A model generated the notes under the pieces. That model worked only from the letters and a program-made list of their open reading frames with translations. It was not told where the DNA came from and did no database searches. DNA of 64,000 nucleotides from Oreohelix idahoensis (taxonomy: Eukaryota; Mollusca; Gastropoda; Stylommatophora; Oreohelicidae): contig JAMPIV010013744.1 in assembly GCA_024509875.1 (NCBI GenBank), positions 149,694 to 213,693 of the forward strand, read 5' to 3'. This document shows, piece by piece, positions 12,001-25,622 of this stretch. Positions within the stretch are counted from its first letter, which is position 1, and each line of letters opens with the position of its first letter. The translations under genes were made by a program, and so were the position numbers.

Positions 12001-14092
12001 TCTGAATAGAACGCTCAAGACTTTGCTTGGTAAGATAACTGAAGATCATCCTCAAGATTGGGACAGGGTTTTACCCGCGGCTCTCTTTGCCTATAGAGAA
12101 GTCCCTAATGAACACACAGGATTTTCTCCCTTCGAACTTGTCTTTGGCGCGCGTCCACGCGGCCCTATGTCTTTATTACACGATCTCATCACTGCCGATG
12201 ATATTAGCGATGAAACTCAATCCTCATATGAGTATGTCATTGCTCTTAGACAAAAGATCATTGAGGCATGTAAGCTAGCAACTGCTTCATCAGAAATTGC
12301 TAAAGAGAAGGCAAGGCAGTTTGCTAACAAGAATAGATGTCTACGACAACTTTGTCCAGGTGACAAAGCATTCGTCCTACTCCCCAGTAGGGAAAATAGA
12401 CTTCTTATTGCATGGAAAGGTCCGTATGCAATAGTCTCTCGGATTTCCGATGTTGACTATGTGGTCGATATTGATGGAAAGCATAAAACTTTCCACATAA
12501 ACATGCTTTCGGAATTTCACGAACGTCCGGACTATTTGCTGCCTATTTTCCAGGCAACGGATGATGCTCCTGCACCTCACGGTCATTATTCATCCCTGTC
12601 TGTCATTCAGGATGAGGAAGCTACCTTCTCTGATGTCAACCTTCCCCTTCCAGTGGTTCCATTACATTCCACGGAATCTTGGAAAAACGTTTCTGTTTCT
12701 CCTAATCTTTCTGGTGACGAACATCGACAAGTCTCGTCGATGTTACAAACATTTCAGGATGTTCTCACTGACATTCCTGGACACACAGATGTCATAGAAC
12801 ATGACATAATTCTTACCGACAATAATCCAATTAGGGTTAGGCCGTATCCTATTCCTATACACTTTCAGTCGCAAGTGGAAAAGGAATTGGATGAAATGAT
12901 TCAATTAAATATAATTGAACCATCGACTTCACCATATTCTTCTTCCATGGTTATTGTCCGGAAGAAGGATAAGAACATACGAATTTGCGTTGATTATCGC
13001 AAATTGAATCAGGTCACAAAGTTCGACGCTGAACCGATGCCTTTGTTAGAAGATCTACTGATTAGACTTTCTAATTCTAGATTCTTCACTAAACTTGACT
13101 TGTCTAAAGGTTATTGGCAAGTGCCTTTAGCAGAGCATGCCAAACCTCTTACTGCTTTTTCTACACCTAGGGGTCTATTTCAATGGAATGTTATGCCTTT
13201 TGGTCTCATGAACGCCCCTGCCACTTTCGTTCGCATGATGCGTCGAATTCTGTCACATCGTTCGGATGTCATCGCATACTTAGATGACATCTGTCTCTTC
13301 AGTGATACCTGGGAAGATCACTATTTAGGGTTATATGACTTACTGTCCACTCTACGTGAGAATAATTTGACAGCAAAACCTTCTAAAGCTTTTGTTGGTT
13401 TTGGTGAAATCTCTTTCCTGGGTCATCGTGTTGGTCATGGTCTCTTGAAGACAGAAGACCACAATACTTCCAAAATACTGAACATCTCTGTTCCTAAAAC
13501 GAAGAAACAAGTTAGGAGTCTCTTAGGTTTAATTCAATTTTATGGGAGATTTATTCCAAATTTATCTTCGATCATGGCACCTCTATCAACATTGTTGAAG
13601 AAAGGTTCGCCTAATCTGGTCCGTTGGTCTGAAGAATGCCAATCTTCACTAGACCAAATCAAGAATATATTTTCTTCTCCTCCCATCTTAAGATTACCTA
13701 CTCTTGATAGGACTTTTGTTCTTCGGAGTGATGCTTCATCCACTGGGATTGGAGCAGCACTGATGCAAGAATATGCAAATACTCTGCATCCTGTTATGTA
13801 CATTTCTAGAAAACTAAATGCGGCAGAGAGGAACTACTCGGTTTTAGACCGTGAGTTGTTAGCGATGGTTTGGTCAATTCTAAAGCTACAAAGATTCCTC
13901 CTGGGCGCACATTTCATTCTAGAGACTGATCAGAAAGCTCTTACAGCTATTCAGACTAAGAATTTGAAGAGTTCGAGATCCACTCGATATGCTATAGCTC
14001 TTCAACCTTTTCACTTCACGGTACGAGCTATCCGTGGTGCGGATAATGTGATGGCTGACATTTTGTCTAGATGCCCACATGACTCCAACTAA
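9098..14092 (+). CDS. Gag-Pol polyprotein, order Gag-PR-IN-RT-RNase H
   Basis: The protein has 1,664 residues and starts at ATG 9098; a second ATG four codons on is possible. Residues ~35-175 form a charged coiled coil with a 9-residue repeat. Residues ~195-365 are a Gag capsid of the type related to the SCAN domain. Residues ~395-510 are rich in Asn, Arg and Gly. I see no CCHC zinc knuckle; a CPQC...CGH motif sits near 550-570. The protease motif is LLFDSGCTT (Asp604). Integrase has an HHCC finger (~799-841), catalytic Asp871, Asp931 and Glu967 with the classic 35-residue gap, and a GPY-type module near 1106. RT carries YLDD (1394-1397), and RNase H begins near Asp1545. All catalytic residues are present and the frame has no break, so this is the one plausibly active element here. 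Confidence 0.95.
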   Translation: MLDNMSTFEHFIEQGKLLGKTGDKLEEFATARYDKAMEAEQKKLQMQVDEKRFQMEMEKQKRESEAEERKLQLQLEAERLQKEAENKRLEKEAENKRLEKEAENKRLEKEAENKRLEKEAENKRLEKEAENERLQKEAQAEERRLQRESDERKEKAKMEHEEKVLALELEKLKLTSMSNGNDSNKGSSSGKANNDTFKIKLPTFSPSSDDIMFYLDRFEQACTAHNIDKAKYVYQLSGILTGKALSILNMVDEPDKNNYEVVRAALLKKYQLNEDGYRLQFKNMLPENGVEFSEFIARIRITFSRWVELSKTEKTYEGLMDLILRDKVMSSVNESFLAFLHERKPKTIKEMEDFCCQYVTAHPHITMGNSKVKEGLPVASAAPYGQNFARRSQQNFDRKSSGNFCQNHGNQFHGDSSSKNWRQPDSTRYYHPNNYKHFKRGYGNRGYSCRRPQNQTNRCSHQCEHDSNRGNWNSNQYNNYNRDNNNCRDNNNSDNFRGNNSRGRSQHKKKRYQQANAVQQETEAACNHVVDSKNFDAVTSSAFDFERANKCPQCSTLFEPGTITTLSCGHPLPALPAAVAHDGRGSLILHKGLVNDTPVSLLFDSGCTTIGARQSLVDPSCATGRVIKCVTFGGTLEKKYPTAVIRIATPFFTGDVHACLLPNPIADLIIGRIHGVRECTPQQIAAWEDNNMQATNAVVTRAQALQTPETSLNSDNEVDSQDSHLVITRDSFIKLQEEDSSLKKFFVLAKKGDPNQDTNRKSWIAMRNGVLVRMVQDSATSAHSQILVPKSMRVQILQHAHDSQCAGHMGFSRTKSRVLAAFFWPFVNKDIRIYCRSCKVCQEVKSRGPRHAAPIQAADIPIRPFQKMAIDIIGPFKVKSARGHQFILTCVDMCTRWPEAIPLKSISTTDIADALWLIFSRLGFPREILSDHGTQLISDTMSQVMSTLHIERSLSSIYHPMSNGLVERLNRTLKTLLGKITEDHPQDWDRVLPAALFAYREVPNEHTGFSPFELVFGARPRGPMSLLHDLITADDISDETQSSYEYVIALRQKIIEACKLATASSEIAKEKARQFANKNRCLRQLCPGDKAFVLLPSRENRLLIAWKGPYAIVSRISDVDYVVDIDGKHKTFHINMLSEFHERPDYLLPIFQATDDAPAPHGHYSSLSVIQDEEATFSDVNLPLPVVPLHSTESWKNVSVSPNLSGDEHRQVSSMLQTFQDVLTDIPGHTDVIEHDIILTDNNPIRVRPYPIPIHFQSQVEKELDEMIQLNIIEPSTSPYSSSMVIVRKKDKNIRICVDYRKLNQVTKFDAEPMPLLEDLLIRLSNSRFFTKLDLSKGYWQVPLAEHAKPLTAFSTPRGLFQWNVMPFGLMNAPATFVRMMRRILSHRSDVIAYLDDICLFSDTWEDHYLGLYDLLSTLRENNLTAKPSKAFVGFGEISFLGHRVGHGLLKTEDHNTSKILNISVPKTKKQVRSLLGLIQFYGRFIPNLSSIMAPLSTLLKKGSPNLVRWSEECQSSLDQIKNIFSSPPILRLPTLDRTFVLRSDASSTGIGAALMQEYANTLHPVMYISRKLNAAERNYSVLDRELLAMVWSILKLQRFLLGAHFILETDQKALTAIQTKNLKSSRSTRYAIALQPFHFTVRAIRGADNVMADILSRCPHDSN
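9335..9505 (+). repeat. 27-bp tandem repeat inside gag
   Basis: About six units of a 27-bp repeat encode the nonapeptide EAENKRLEK and close variants in the coiled coil. The length keeps the reading frame, so copy number can change without breaking Gag. B and E have related but less regular REAEEKRQQ-type repeats in the same place. Confidence 0.92.
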
Positions 14093-14841
14093 TACTTCTG
14101 TCCTATATTTCCATATATTACAGAGTCATAACACACCTATATTTCTACAATAGATTAGCACATCTGTACTTACTTTATATGTACACACTATCGTGCTTTG
14201 TTGTCATCTTCTTCTGTTCGTTTTTTAAGATGATAGAGGAGGACTGAGTAGTTAATATAAGGGCCGTTAGTTTACTAAACAGCCACAATTATTAATAATG
14301 TATTGTACCTTATGAAGCATATTAGTTATTAATTAGCATTATATTGCTTGTACTTTCTCAGAATGTCATTGTTGAGCTGAGGACTTACCTTACGAGTTCT
14401 AGATTGTGTACTTACCCTCGGAATACCAGAGCATATGTCCTGGATCGTCATGTAGTTTAACTTTACTATGTACTTATGTCATTACATGTCAAAGAATGTA
14501 CTATCTAAATTTTCCTATCAGATTTGTACATCCATTTTTAAAGACAATATTAGAGTATGCTGTTTAATGATGATTATAGTAACTTGCATACGTATATTGT
14601 GTTTACATGCTAACGTGATGTGTGTTGGTGACACCTCCCCGATGTGAATATTTTTTGAGACATATTTATTTTTCTGTTGAGGTATATCCTCACCAGACAC
14701 TCTATAATTAGCCTATTGTTTGGCAATTTAGTTAATTATCAGCGCATAATTCGTGCGTTTTGAGCCGCTTATCGCTTGCTCTTTGATATTGAAAAAAAAA
14801 ATATGTTCCACATTTTTTTTTATCGGGAGGAGGTGGTGATA
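14093..14841 (+). other. Element A 3' untranslated region and polypurine tract
   Basis: This is noncoding. Directly upstream of the 3' LTR, at 14825-14841, the purine-rich GGGAGGAGGTGGTGATA is the likely plus-strand primer (polypurine tract). Confidence 0.7.
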
Positions 14842-15923
14842 TGTTGCGTGATAAATTCTCGCAACATCGTTTTATTTCAATATCTGTTTTATAACGCAAG
14901 GGCAACAACTGCTTGGAATTTATAGTCACTTTTCTCGGTAAGCATTTGTCTTCTCGCGTTGGTATCGAATGCAGTTAAGTTTGAGCTGTGGTCATTTTGC
15001 GCTGGACTGCGCATGACTTGTCTTGCTTGTTGGTCGATCGGTTTCCGCCCACGACTAGTGGGAGTGAGCGATTTGGAATGGCGAAAGAGATGCCTCGTTG
15101 AAGAGGGGATCTCCGCTATTTTTTTGTTCTGTCAGGAATGTGAGAGTCCTCTTATGGATATTTCGTTTATTCGAGATAATACCTCTAGTGTATTTGCACA
15201 TGCCGGGAGGAATAATATTTCTGTGTATTTCATGAAAGCAAGGTAAATTGACTCTTTCATTAACTCTATTGATTTTGGGTCGTGAGCGATTTCGATTCAT
15301 AGCCTGTCTGCGAAAGTCGTCGTCACGAGATGTTTTCCTAGCTCACATGTCGCTGCATTGTACTGCATCGGTTGATGCAGGTACCAAGGACCATTACTTG
15401 CTACTTTGTTAAATGAACTAGGTTTGGAAAACCTTTATTATCTAGAGGATATTTTTGAGGACATTATTTATACTTCGGCAGACGTGTCTGTCTTGCTGAA
15501 GTCAAACTAAGGAGAGTGAACTGATCTCATACATCTGGTTATCTCCTGGCTGTTATAGAAAAGGATGGAGTTGTTCACCTGACTACATTTACAGCACTTT
15601 GAAATATAACATGCATCTGACTCATCATTGTAATGCTGTCTACCGTTTATTTCTGTATTGAATGTTGCTGTGATAATGACTGTTTGATGTGCCTACACAT
15701 TTGCGTAACCATTTTGTCACTGTGGCGTCCACAATAAATAATGAAGAAAAACGTCAACGGCTGTTTCAAGACTCATTGACTTTATACGTCGTGAGTTTAC
15801 TGACGTCCTATGTGGATTGCCCTGTTATTGTTGCATGAACATTGTTTTGACTGAACACATCTACACACTACACAAAACCAGACATGCGGATGCCATCCAT
15901 CATCATATGGCATCACGCATCAT
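14842..15923 (+). repeat. Element A 3' LTR
   Basis: It matches 6578-7661 almost base for base and ends at the same CGCATCA. One T (15924) separates it from the inverted piece that follows. Confidence 0.92.
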
Positions 15924-15924
15924 T

Positions 15925-16148
15925 ACTCCCACTAGTCGTGGGCGGAAACCGATCGACCAACAAGCAAGACAAGTCATGCGCAGTCCAGCGCAAAATGACC
16001 ACAGCTCAAACTTAACTGCATTCGATACCAACGCGAGAAGACAAATGCTTACCGAGAAAAGTGACTATAAATTCCAAGCAGTTGTTGCCCTTGCGTTATA
16101 AAACAGATATTGAAATAAAACGATGTTGCGAGAATTTATCACGCAACA
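15925..16148 (-). repeat. Inverted copy of first 224 bp of element A LTR
   Basis: This is the reverse complement of 14842-15065 over its full length, ending in ...TTATCACGCAACA. The end falls exactly at the LTR terminus and is followed directly by GTCTG, the duplicate of the bases left of the 5' LTR. Both outer ends of element A are therefore the U3 terminus in opposite orientation. Confidence 0.93.
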
Positions 16149-16153
16149 GTCTG
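16149..16153. other. Right target-site duplication of element A
   Basis: GTCTG follows the inverted LTR end and pairs with 6573-6577. Confidence 0.85.
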
Positions 16154-16208
16154 TATCATTTGTTATGTTTGTTGATTGCATCATTTTGCACCATATTTAT
16201 TTTCAGTT

Positions 16209-16210
<2 letters not shown>

Positions 16211-16290
<80 letters not shown>
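16211..16290. repeat. (TA)n microsatellite
   Basis: Forty uninterrupted TA units. The IYIY-type open frames across it are artefacts. Confidence 0.95.
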
Positions 16291-16291
<1 letters not shown>

Positions 16292-18837
16292 CAGATGATT
16301 TGTCCATCGTATTCGATGAGGACCATCGACATCTCTGTCACGAAGTGGGTTTAAGTTAGAGTCTGTCTGAGTACAGAGACAAGACACTAGTTATGAGAAA
16401 GTCTGAGAAGATAGATTTAGATGAGAATGACAGTGAATGTGGAAAGATGAGACTTATAGCTTCGAGGGTGAGAACCGAGATTGACTCTCCCTCGCCACTT
16501 GTGACTTATGTAAGAGCTACTGTCTCACCACCTCTGACTACCTGAAAGGAGATACGGTTTCACCAAAGTCCACAGACACAACTATACAGACAAGCATATA
16601 AGTACAGTATAGTTAAAGATAAACTGATCCAGTGTACATTTTATAGTTTATTAAACAACAAATCAAATCCACAGTAAACAAATTAAATAAAGTGCGAGTT
16701 CGCACAACATGGGAAAAAGAACAATTTAAATGAAAGACAAATATAAAAAAAAAAGATTCCACATTCTCTTTCACACGTTTTACACCTGCATGTCACAACT
16801 AAAGATAACTCCTGTACTTGGTGGGGGTCTCTAAGTAAGAGCCACCACTCCTGTCTACACTATATTTTTCAAACTAACACACGATCTCACTGACGAGGTA
16901 TAAACTAAGTGTTTACACTGTCTAGCGCTCTAGGCGGTCCTACAAAATTGAATAATACTCTACAAGCACTGCTACGGTAATTGACTTTGCAGTGCTAACT
17001 CTAAGTCGTTATATCTGAATCTACTGTTCCTCTCTACACGCCTTCCTTTCACCACTGTCATGGTTCAGTGCCTCTCTGATGCCACCGTCTTTGTCTGAGG
17101 ATCTGATGAGTTGCTTCTTCGTCACTCCCCTCTTCTTGCGTGCAGTTTGGAAAGGTATGTTTTCCCTCTCTCCTTTCCTGAATACTGATAAAGAGGGTCT
17201 GGTTCACTACGCGATATGTTGTTGCCGAAGGCTGTATTTGTTTTCACGGCTTTATTATGGCCGCATTATAAGCACAAGGCAACGCCCCTATTTGGTGTAC
17301 TTTATCGAGCTAAGAGCTCCTTATTTAAGAACTCGTTCCCGCTGAGGCAACTTCTTTCTTTCAGTGTTGCAGACTTACTGGGCGCTGGTACAGGTGCTTT
17401 CCCAGTTTTCTTCACTTTCTGCTATGTCTCGTGCCTCCTTCTCGTTAGAAGGCACCCTCCGTGGTAGGATTTTTTTGGCTATCAATAAAGTCCACGACCA
17501 TTACGGCCAACAAGCCGTGACTACTGTAGAAAAAAAAAATAACCACATCTATACAATAAGTCAAAATTCCTAAGACAATAACACATTACCACCCCAACCT
17601 TCCTCTACACCCTGGTGTCCCCTAAATTAAACAATCTCTCCTACACACAAGAATTAAACAAATATTTCTGCCCATGGGTCAAACTAATTTACAGTTCACT
17701 CCTATCTATCTCCCGCACCAACTTAACTATCTGTCTGTTATGTGAACCCCAGACACGGTCTGACCTGAATCTTTTGTGTGCGTGTCTCGCCCCTTTGGCG
17801 TCAAAACATTAGCTTCGTTGAAGCGAAAAATTCCCCGGTACAGGATAATTCCCCAGCCTTAACTTCTTATTAACGACTGACCCGGGAAGGTTATCAATTA
17901 ACACAATTTTCAAACACACTGTTACTACACCATATATGAAATATAAAATCCACTTCACCCCTGTCTCCTGACTACAAGACCAAATAACACAACAAATTAA
18001 TACACAACCATACCCGCGTATATACACTACAAATTATCAATAATCACATTGAAGTTACACGGACCTCATAATTACATATTACAGAGCATCCGTTTATCTT
18101 AGTGCTTACCCTCACACGGTTAATATCTACAAAAGCCGCTACACAAATCATAGATATTGCTACTTATTCATAGAAAAATAATAGGCACCACTAACACTAC
18201 CCTGGTTATAGTTTCTGTATAAGATAGCAATAGATGGCACTCCTGACTAATAAAAATTAAATCCTAGGAGAAAACTTACTCTAACGTGCTAAGCTCTTAT
18301 CTAAAACGAACTTTCTACAACGCTAATTAAGTTATAGACATACCCAATAAATATAGAGTTCCACGGACTGAGTAGACTATATGATGGCACTTGTGTCACG
18401 GCTGAATTTCTTGGGACCAGAGAGCGTTAAAAGATTTTGGGGCTAATTATATAGTAAAACATTCTGATGCAATAATAGACGCGGTGATTCATCGCGTTCG
18501 CGTCTATCTATCTGGAACCGCTTTAACCCAGCCTGTGACCTATTTTGATGCCTGCGTATAAATTAAATCTGAACTCGTCCAATGATATCATAATCAAACC
18601 GATGACTCAGTGTTTACCAAGCCAATCGCGAATTAATTTTTGCTCACGCGCGAAAGAATACGTAATATTAAGTAATCCTCTGACCATTCTAGTTACCAGA
18701 ATAAATTTTATTGGTTACAGCGCTATACCTGAGTCGTGCTTCTCCCCATCCCTCCAATTAAACAGGGTAGGTGCAGGTGGTCGGATTTTCTCTTAACGTC
18801 CGAAAATTGACCCAGACTAATAACTATGAACTCGAAC
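16291..18837. other. Unannotated DNA, possibly old LTR or 5' UTR remnants
   Basis: No protein family was recognised in any frame. ATCAATAAAGTCCACGACC near 17480, followed by an A run (about 17530-17539), could be a polyadenylation region. TATTTAAG near 17322 could be a promoter remnant. I find no matching pair of termini. Confidence 0.4.

Positions 18838-21387
<2,550 letters not shown>

Positions 21388-21457
<70 letters not shown>
21388..21457. repeat. (TA)n microsatellite, right of SINE
   Basis: About 35 TA units continue directly from the SINE 3' end. Confidence 0.95.
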
Positions 21458-21459
<2 letters not shown>

Positions 21460-21639
21460 TATTTATACATCTTAGTTTATCACTTGTTTATATCTTTTGT
21501 GCTGTGAGTGTTTAAGCGTACCATTCTTTTCTTTCGGCTAAACCGGTGGCTAGTGGCTCTTGTATCTTTCTGGATCCCAGAGTGATGCTGTCGCTGGAGA
21601 CAAGAATACCTACTGAAACCTTCTTTCTCACTTACTAGC

Positions 21640-22130
21640 CATTACCATAGTGAGCCTAAGGGATATCATCCCACATTCATCTTTGTCATTTGACAAGACC
21701 CAAATCACCTTGCGACAATTGTTTCCTCCTAGGACTCTCAGTTATATATTGCTTCCTCTGTCGGCCTCTGTATTTACTGCTGTCTCTTCATCTGCTTCTC
21801 TATTTACAACTGTTTCTTCCTCGGACTCTCAGTATTCTATTGTTTCCTCCCTCGGCCTCTCTATTTACTACTGTCTCCTCTTCTGCTTCTCTATTTACTA
21901 TTGTTTCCACCTTGGTATTTCTATTTACTATTGTTTCCTTCTTGGTATCTCTATTTACTATGGTTTCCTCCTTAGTATTTATAATTACTTTTCTTTCGTC
22001 TTTGGTATCTCTATTTAGTTTCCTCTTTGTATCTATATTTACTATGGTTTCTTTCCTCTATTGTCTATTTTCTAATGTTTTCTTTTTGATATCTCTATTT
22101 GCAAGTGTCTTCCACGACCTTTCTATTTCC
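21640..22130. repeat. Pyrimidine-rich ~33-bp minisatellite
   Basis: Degenerate tandem units read as TCTCTATTTACTATTGTTTC plus CTCCTTGGTAT or a variant, at least ten in a row. They share both the unit and the CCTCGGCCTC variant with 4830-5040. The Ser/Leu/Phe-rich frames are compositional. Confidence 0.85.
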
Positions 22131-23860
22131 TTTTTTTTTTTATTTCTGTACGGTTTACATCTAGTTCTAATCACCATTATTCTAACGATGATCTTATCAT
22201 CATAGATACTGTTGCCCGTTATTTGTAGAACACCTCTACGGCATATTCTTTAATATTGATACTTTACTTTTAACATGCCAGTTATCAGTTTGCGCAACAG
22301 CAAAGATGCAGTCTTGAATATTTCAATACACAGTCTTAGAAACTACCGTGAGTAAAAATTAACTCTGCAGTTAACATATATTATTCAAGGAAGACTTGAT
22401 GCATAAGGCTACATATGAGTGGGTGTTGTGTTTAACCGTGCACGCATGCGTGTGCAGTGGCTTAATACCACAATAAAAACGTTCCTGCTCAAATATAATA
22501 TCCCATACCTTTGCTAAATCATGCGAAACTTGATTATGTACATTTACTTGGGAATATTTCACAGCGGGTATGTGATCACAGTTCTAATGTCACAAATGTA
22601 ATTTCCTAGCATACTAAAAATTTATTATTATATTACTAGTTTAAGAGTTTATTTTAGTTCGTTAATGTCACAGGTATAAAAATAATCTTTTAACAAGTAT
22701 TAATATCATACAATATTATTTTTATTACACTAATTTGCTTGCTATTCGGGGCAGAATTGTAATAAGGATGATTGCCCTTTTCTTCACCGTATATAAAAAT
22801 AGATTTTAGTTCGTCCGTTCATTCGCTCGCTCATTTCTGTAGTGATGTCTATGCAGCTGAGAGTTCTTGTATTCACCCGCACCTGCTCTTGCGCGTCGAG
22901 AACTGACGCACGTGCTTATAATAACTGAGACACGTTTCTCCCCGCAAACAATAAGCTATAGTGCAGAAAATAATAAGAGCTAAAACTGCTTACATGTGAT
23001 TCGCTGCTGTTCAACGAAGCTGTGCTCTGGGAGGTGAAGGACGCGAAGAGTTTCAGCCCAAAATAGAAAACGTTGAATAAGTGATAAATGGATGTCTTCT
23101 TTCTTTTCTTCAAGTGCCATGCCAGCAGATGTAGGCGATCTTGTCTCTCGAAAGCTTTCTATCCACAGCAGTGGCGTAACTAGGGTTGGGCAGGTGGGGG
23201 CACCACTAGTTGAACCTGCAAAATATGACCAGGGTATGGTATCTGTGGTTTATAACCAAGATGCCCAGCTGATGCTGACTGGCCACTGTTGATCAGACTC
23301 CTCACTTCGACAACACTGTCTTGAGGCTGTGGTTAGGTCAATCAAAAGGGGATAGTCGTACAACAATACAATACATTTAAAATGTTAACATCAATTAAAG
23401 ACATTTTCCCAACTCGGTCATGATTACTCCCCTTTGGCTTAGCATTATGCCAAAGTTAACAAAATTGTTTCCCTTACAATGCATCGATAAAATGTACCGA
23501 AATAAAAAACAAGAAAGAAAAAAGAGAAGACGAACTCTTTGATCACAGTACCTCAAAAGCAAAGCCCTTAAAAGAACTGTAAGCTTTTATCGCTAGCGTT
23601 GGTCAGTCCTGACAAGGACATCTAGATGAGCCAATGCTTTCCAGAATTAAGGTTATACAGTGGTGGAAGCAGGGTCGTAGATACGGGGGGGGGGGGGGGG
23701 GGGTTTCAAACGCCAAATTTTTTCTATTTTTTTATTTTATAACGGTATTATAACGAGTAACCAGTTTAAGTACCAACACAAGAATTGAGCCAGAATTTTA
23801 AGGAACAGTTTTCGAGGGGCGCAAGTTATTGTTTATCAGTTCTGTTGTTGTTGACTATTA
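22131..23860. other. Unannotated DNA left of element B
   Basis: No gene was recognised. CAGTGGCGTAACTAGGG at 23169 looks like the terminus of a DNA-transposon-derived repeat, but its partner end is not seen. A run of about 22 G lies near 23684-23702. Confidence 0.4.
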
Positions 23861-25310
23861 TGATACAACGTTAAAATATCTCCAAATTTAACGATAAAAT
23901 GTAGGGTTAAAAATAATGCGTAAGATACTAGGAGACATGCTCGCCCATGCCAGCCTTTCCCACCGCCATTTAAAACTAACGAGTTAGACGTGCAGACGAA
24001 ACGTTTACCCTTTGTAGACGGGAGAGAAAACGGAGAACACAAAAGGAAAAATATGACTGAACACGTGTTTGAAGATAGCAAGGCTAAAAGACGCAATTGG
24101 TAGAAAAAGAAAAAAAATTCACGTCACTAGTTGACACAAGGTAAGGAAATGGACAAAAAACGACTTTAGCTCTTGTCAGAAACAGTCATTTCTTGGACTT
24201 TTACGATACTTGATTGTTATTTGAATTCAGCGGCAAACGCCGTGGAGAAGGTTCTCGAACATATTTCAAAAGAAAAAAACTAACCTTGAAAAAGTAATTT
24301 TTTTCTTAATAATAATGTTATGAATATAAAACCTAGCTAGTTTGATAGCCCGTCTTGAGCAGCGAAATAATATACTTTAAATTATACAGACGGATAGATA
24401 ATAAGGAAGATATTGACAAAAGACTGTGTTGTTCATATCAGACGAGCGACTGCACTGTTAAAAAAAATTTCACTAAAGTTTCAAATTTGCATCCTTGAGG
24501 CACGCAGATGCAAAAATCGAGCTGTAATTAAAGAGAGGGGAAAGGTGGAGAATTGTGGCTAAAAATAACTTCGGAGGCAGAAGTGTGTAGGGTATTGCAT
24601 GGCGTTGGTCCAAGAACCAAGCGTGTTTTTTTTATGAAAAAACAAGTAGAGACAGACGGACCAACAGACAGTAATACATACTTGACTGAGAGCTGACTGA
24701 AATTTGACTTTTGGTTGTAGATTTGAAAGTTAGGGGGGGAGTCGGTGATTGGATGAATGAAATCATATTGGCAGGACAGAGATGCGCATTTTTGCCATTC
24801 GTTACAAGACTGTCCAGAGACACAGTGGTTTAGTACCTGTGGTGTTGTTTCCAGAAGATAATACATATTTTAGTGGGACGCCATCATATAGCCAGCAGCT
24901 CAGCTGAGTTTTGCTAGCATTTAACTGTGTTCTCAATTCTGAATTCTGGTAAGAATGAAAGCAATTCTTTTGTACATTTTAATATTTCGAGTGATTGATA
25001 CTGCCATATCATATAAAATGATTACGACAAGTAAGTGCTCGCTCTAGATCCCCAGCCCAAGTTCAGGGTCTAGAGACAAACAAAATATATATGGACGCCT
25101 ACTAAAACTATGGAAGGCGGATCTATTGTTGAGATCAGTGGAACATATCACCTATCTTATTGAATAGAAGGAAACTATTGAACATATCTCAGATGCAATG
25201 TAGTCTTGGGGAACTAGTACTATATGAAAACAACTGGGTAAGATGTGCTGTGTGGTCAGAGAGATCTGACCCAGTCTGTGTGGTGTTGTTGTGTAGTGTT
25301 GTGTGCAGAA

Positions 25311-25386
25311 GTGGCTCAGTAGGTAGAGTTCTGACACATGCCACAAAACTTTTATTTCAGAATTGTGAGTTTCTGTTTGGCACCGA
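25311..25386 (+). other. tRNA-like segment within family-B LTR
   Basis: TGGCTCAGTAGGTAGAG fits a tRNA D arm and pol III A box (GCTC pairs with GAGT). A TCTGA...TCAGA pair could be an enlarged anticodon stem, and a weak B-box-like GAGTTTCTGTTTGG follows. The other copy (32522-32597) has TGGCTCAGTTGG. It is not a functional tRNA gene; an old tRNA-derived insert in the LTR ancestor is the best guess. Confidence 0.4.
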
Positions 25387-25551
25387 AGAGGTGCCAAATG
25401 CTGTTGTGAAATACACAAGCGTGGACCAGTGCAGTCTAACATTGTGTCAGAGCAGCCGAATATTGTACTCCAGCACGGAGAGGAGGGGCCACCAGACTCT
25501 TGTACAAGATCGACGCAGTCGAGATAAGTGAGATCTGGCCTGCTGGGAATT

Positions 25552-25622
25552 CACCAACTAATTTACCAACGAATTTACCAACTAATTTATCAACTAATCC
25601 ACCAACTAATTCACCATCTAAT
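25552..25622 (+). repeat. 12-bp tandem repeat in element B LTR
   Basis: Six units of the type ACCAACTAATTT. The same tract is at 32763-32833 in the 3' LTR. Confidence 0.9.

Larger units (their letters stand above)
6578..16148 (+). mobile_element. Element A: near-intact Gmr1-like Ty3/gypsy retrotransposon
   Basis: The unit consists of a 5' LTR (6578-7661), a long leader, one Gag-Pol frame (9098-14092), a 3' untranslated region, a 3' LTR (14842-15923) and an inverted copy of the first 224 LTR bases (15925-16148). GTCTG flanks both ends. The order Gag-PR-IN-RT-RNase H, with a gypsy-type RT, is that of the Gmr1-like group; ordinary Ty3/gypsy elements carry integrase last. By eye the two LTRs differ at about five places in ~1,080 bp (T-run length, one C/A, one G/T, and a 2-base indel beside a C/T). 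Together with the open frame this points to a recent insertion. A second member of the LTR family is the solo LTR at 49747-51546. Confidence 0.93.

Noticed and set aside
16156..16387. Open frames of alternating Ile and Tyr
   Set aside because: They are translations of (TA)n arrays here and at 20929-21339; not genes.
23169..23860. Complete DNA transposon starting CAGTGGCGTAACTAGGG
   Set aside because: No matching inverted end or target duplication was found; only the terminus-like motif is visible.
24528..25442. Minus-strand frames in element B LTRs (repeated at 31684-32653)
   Set aside because: They occur in both LTRs only because the LTRs are identical; no known domain.
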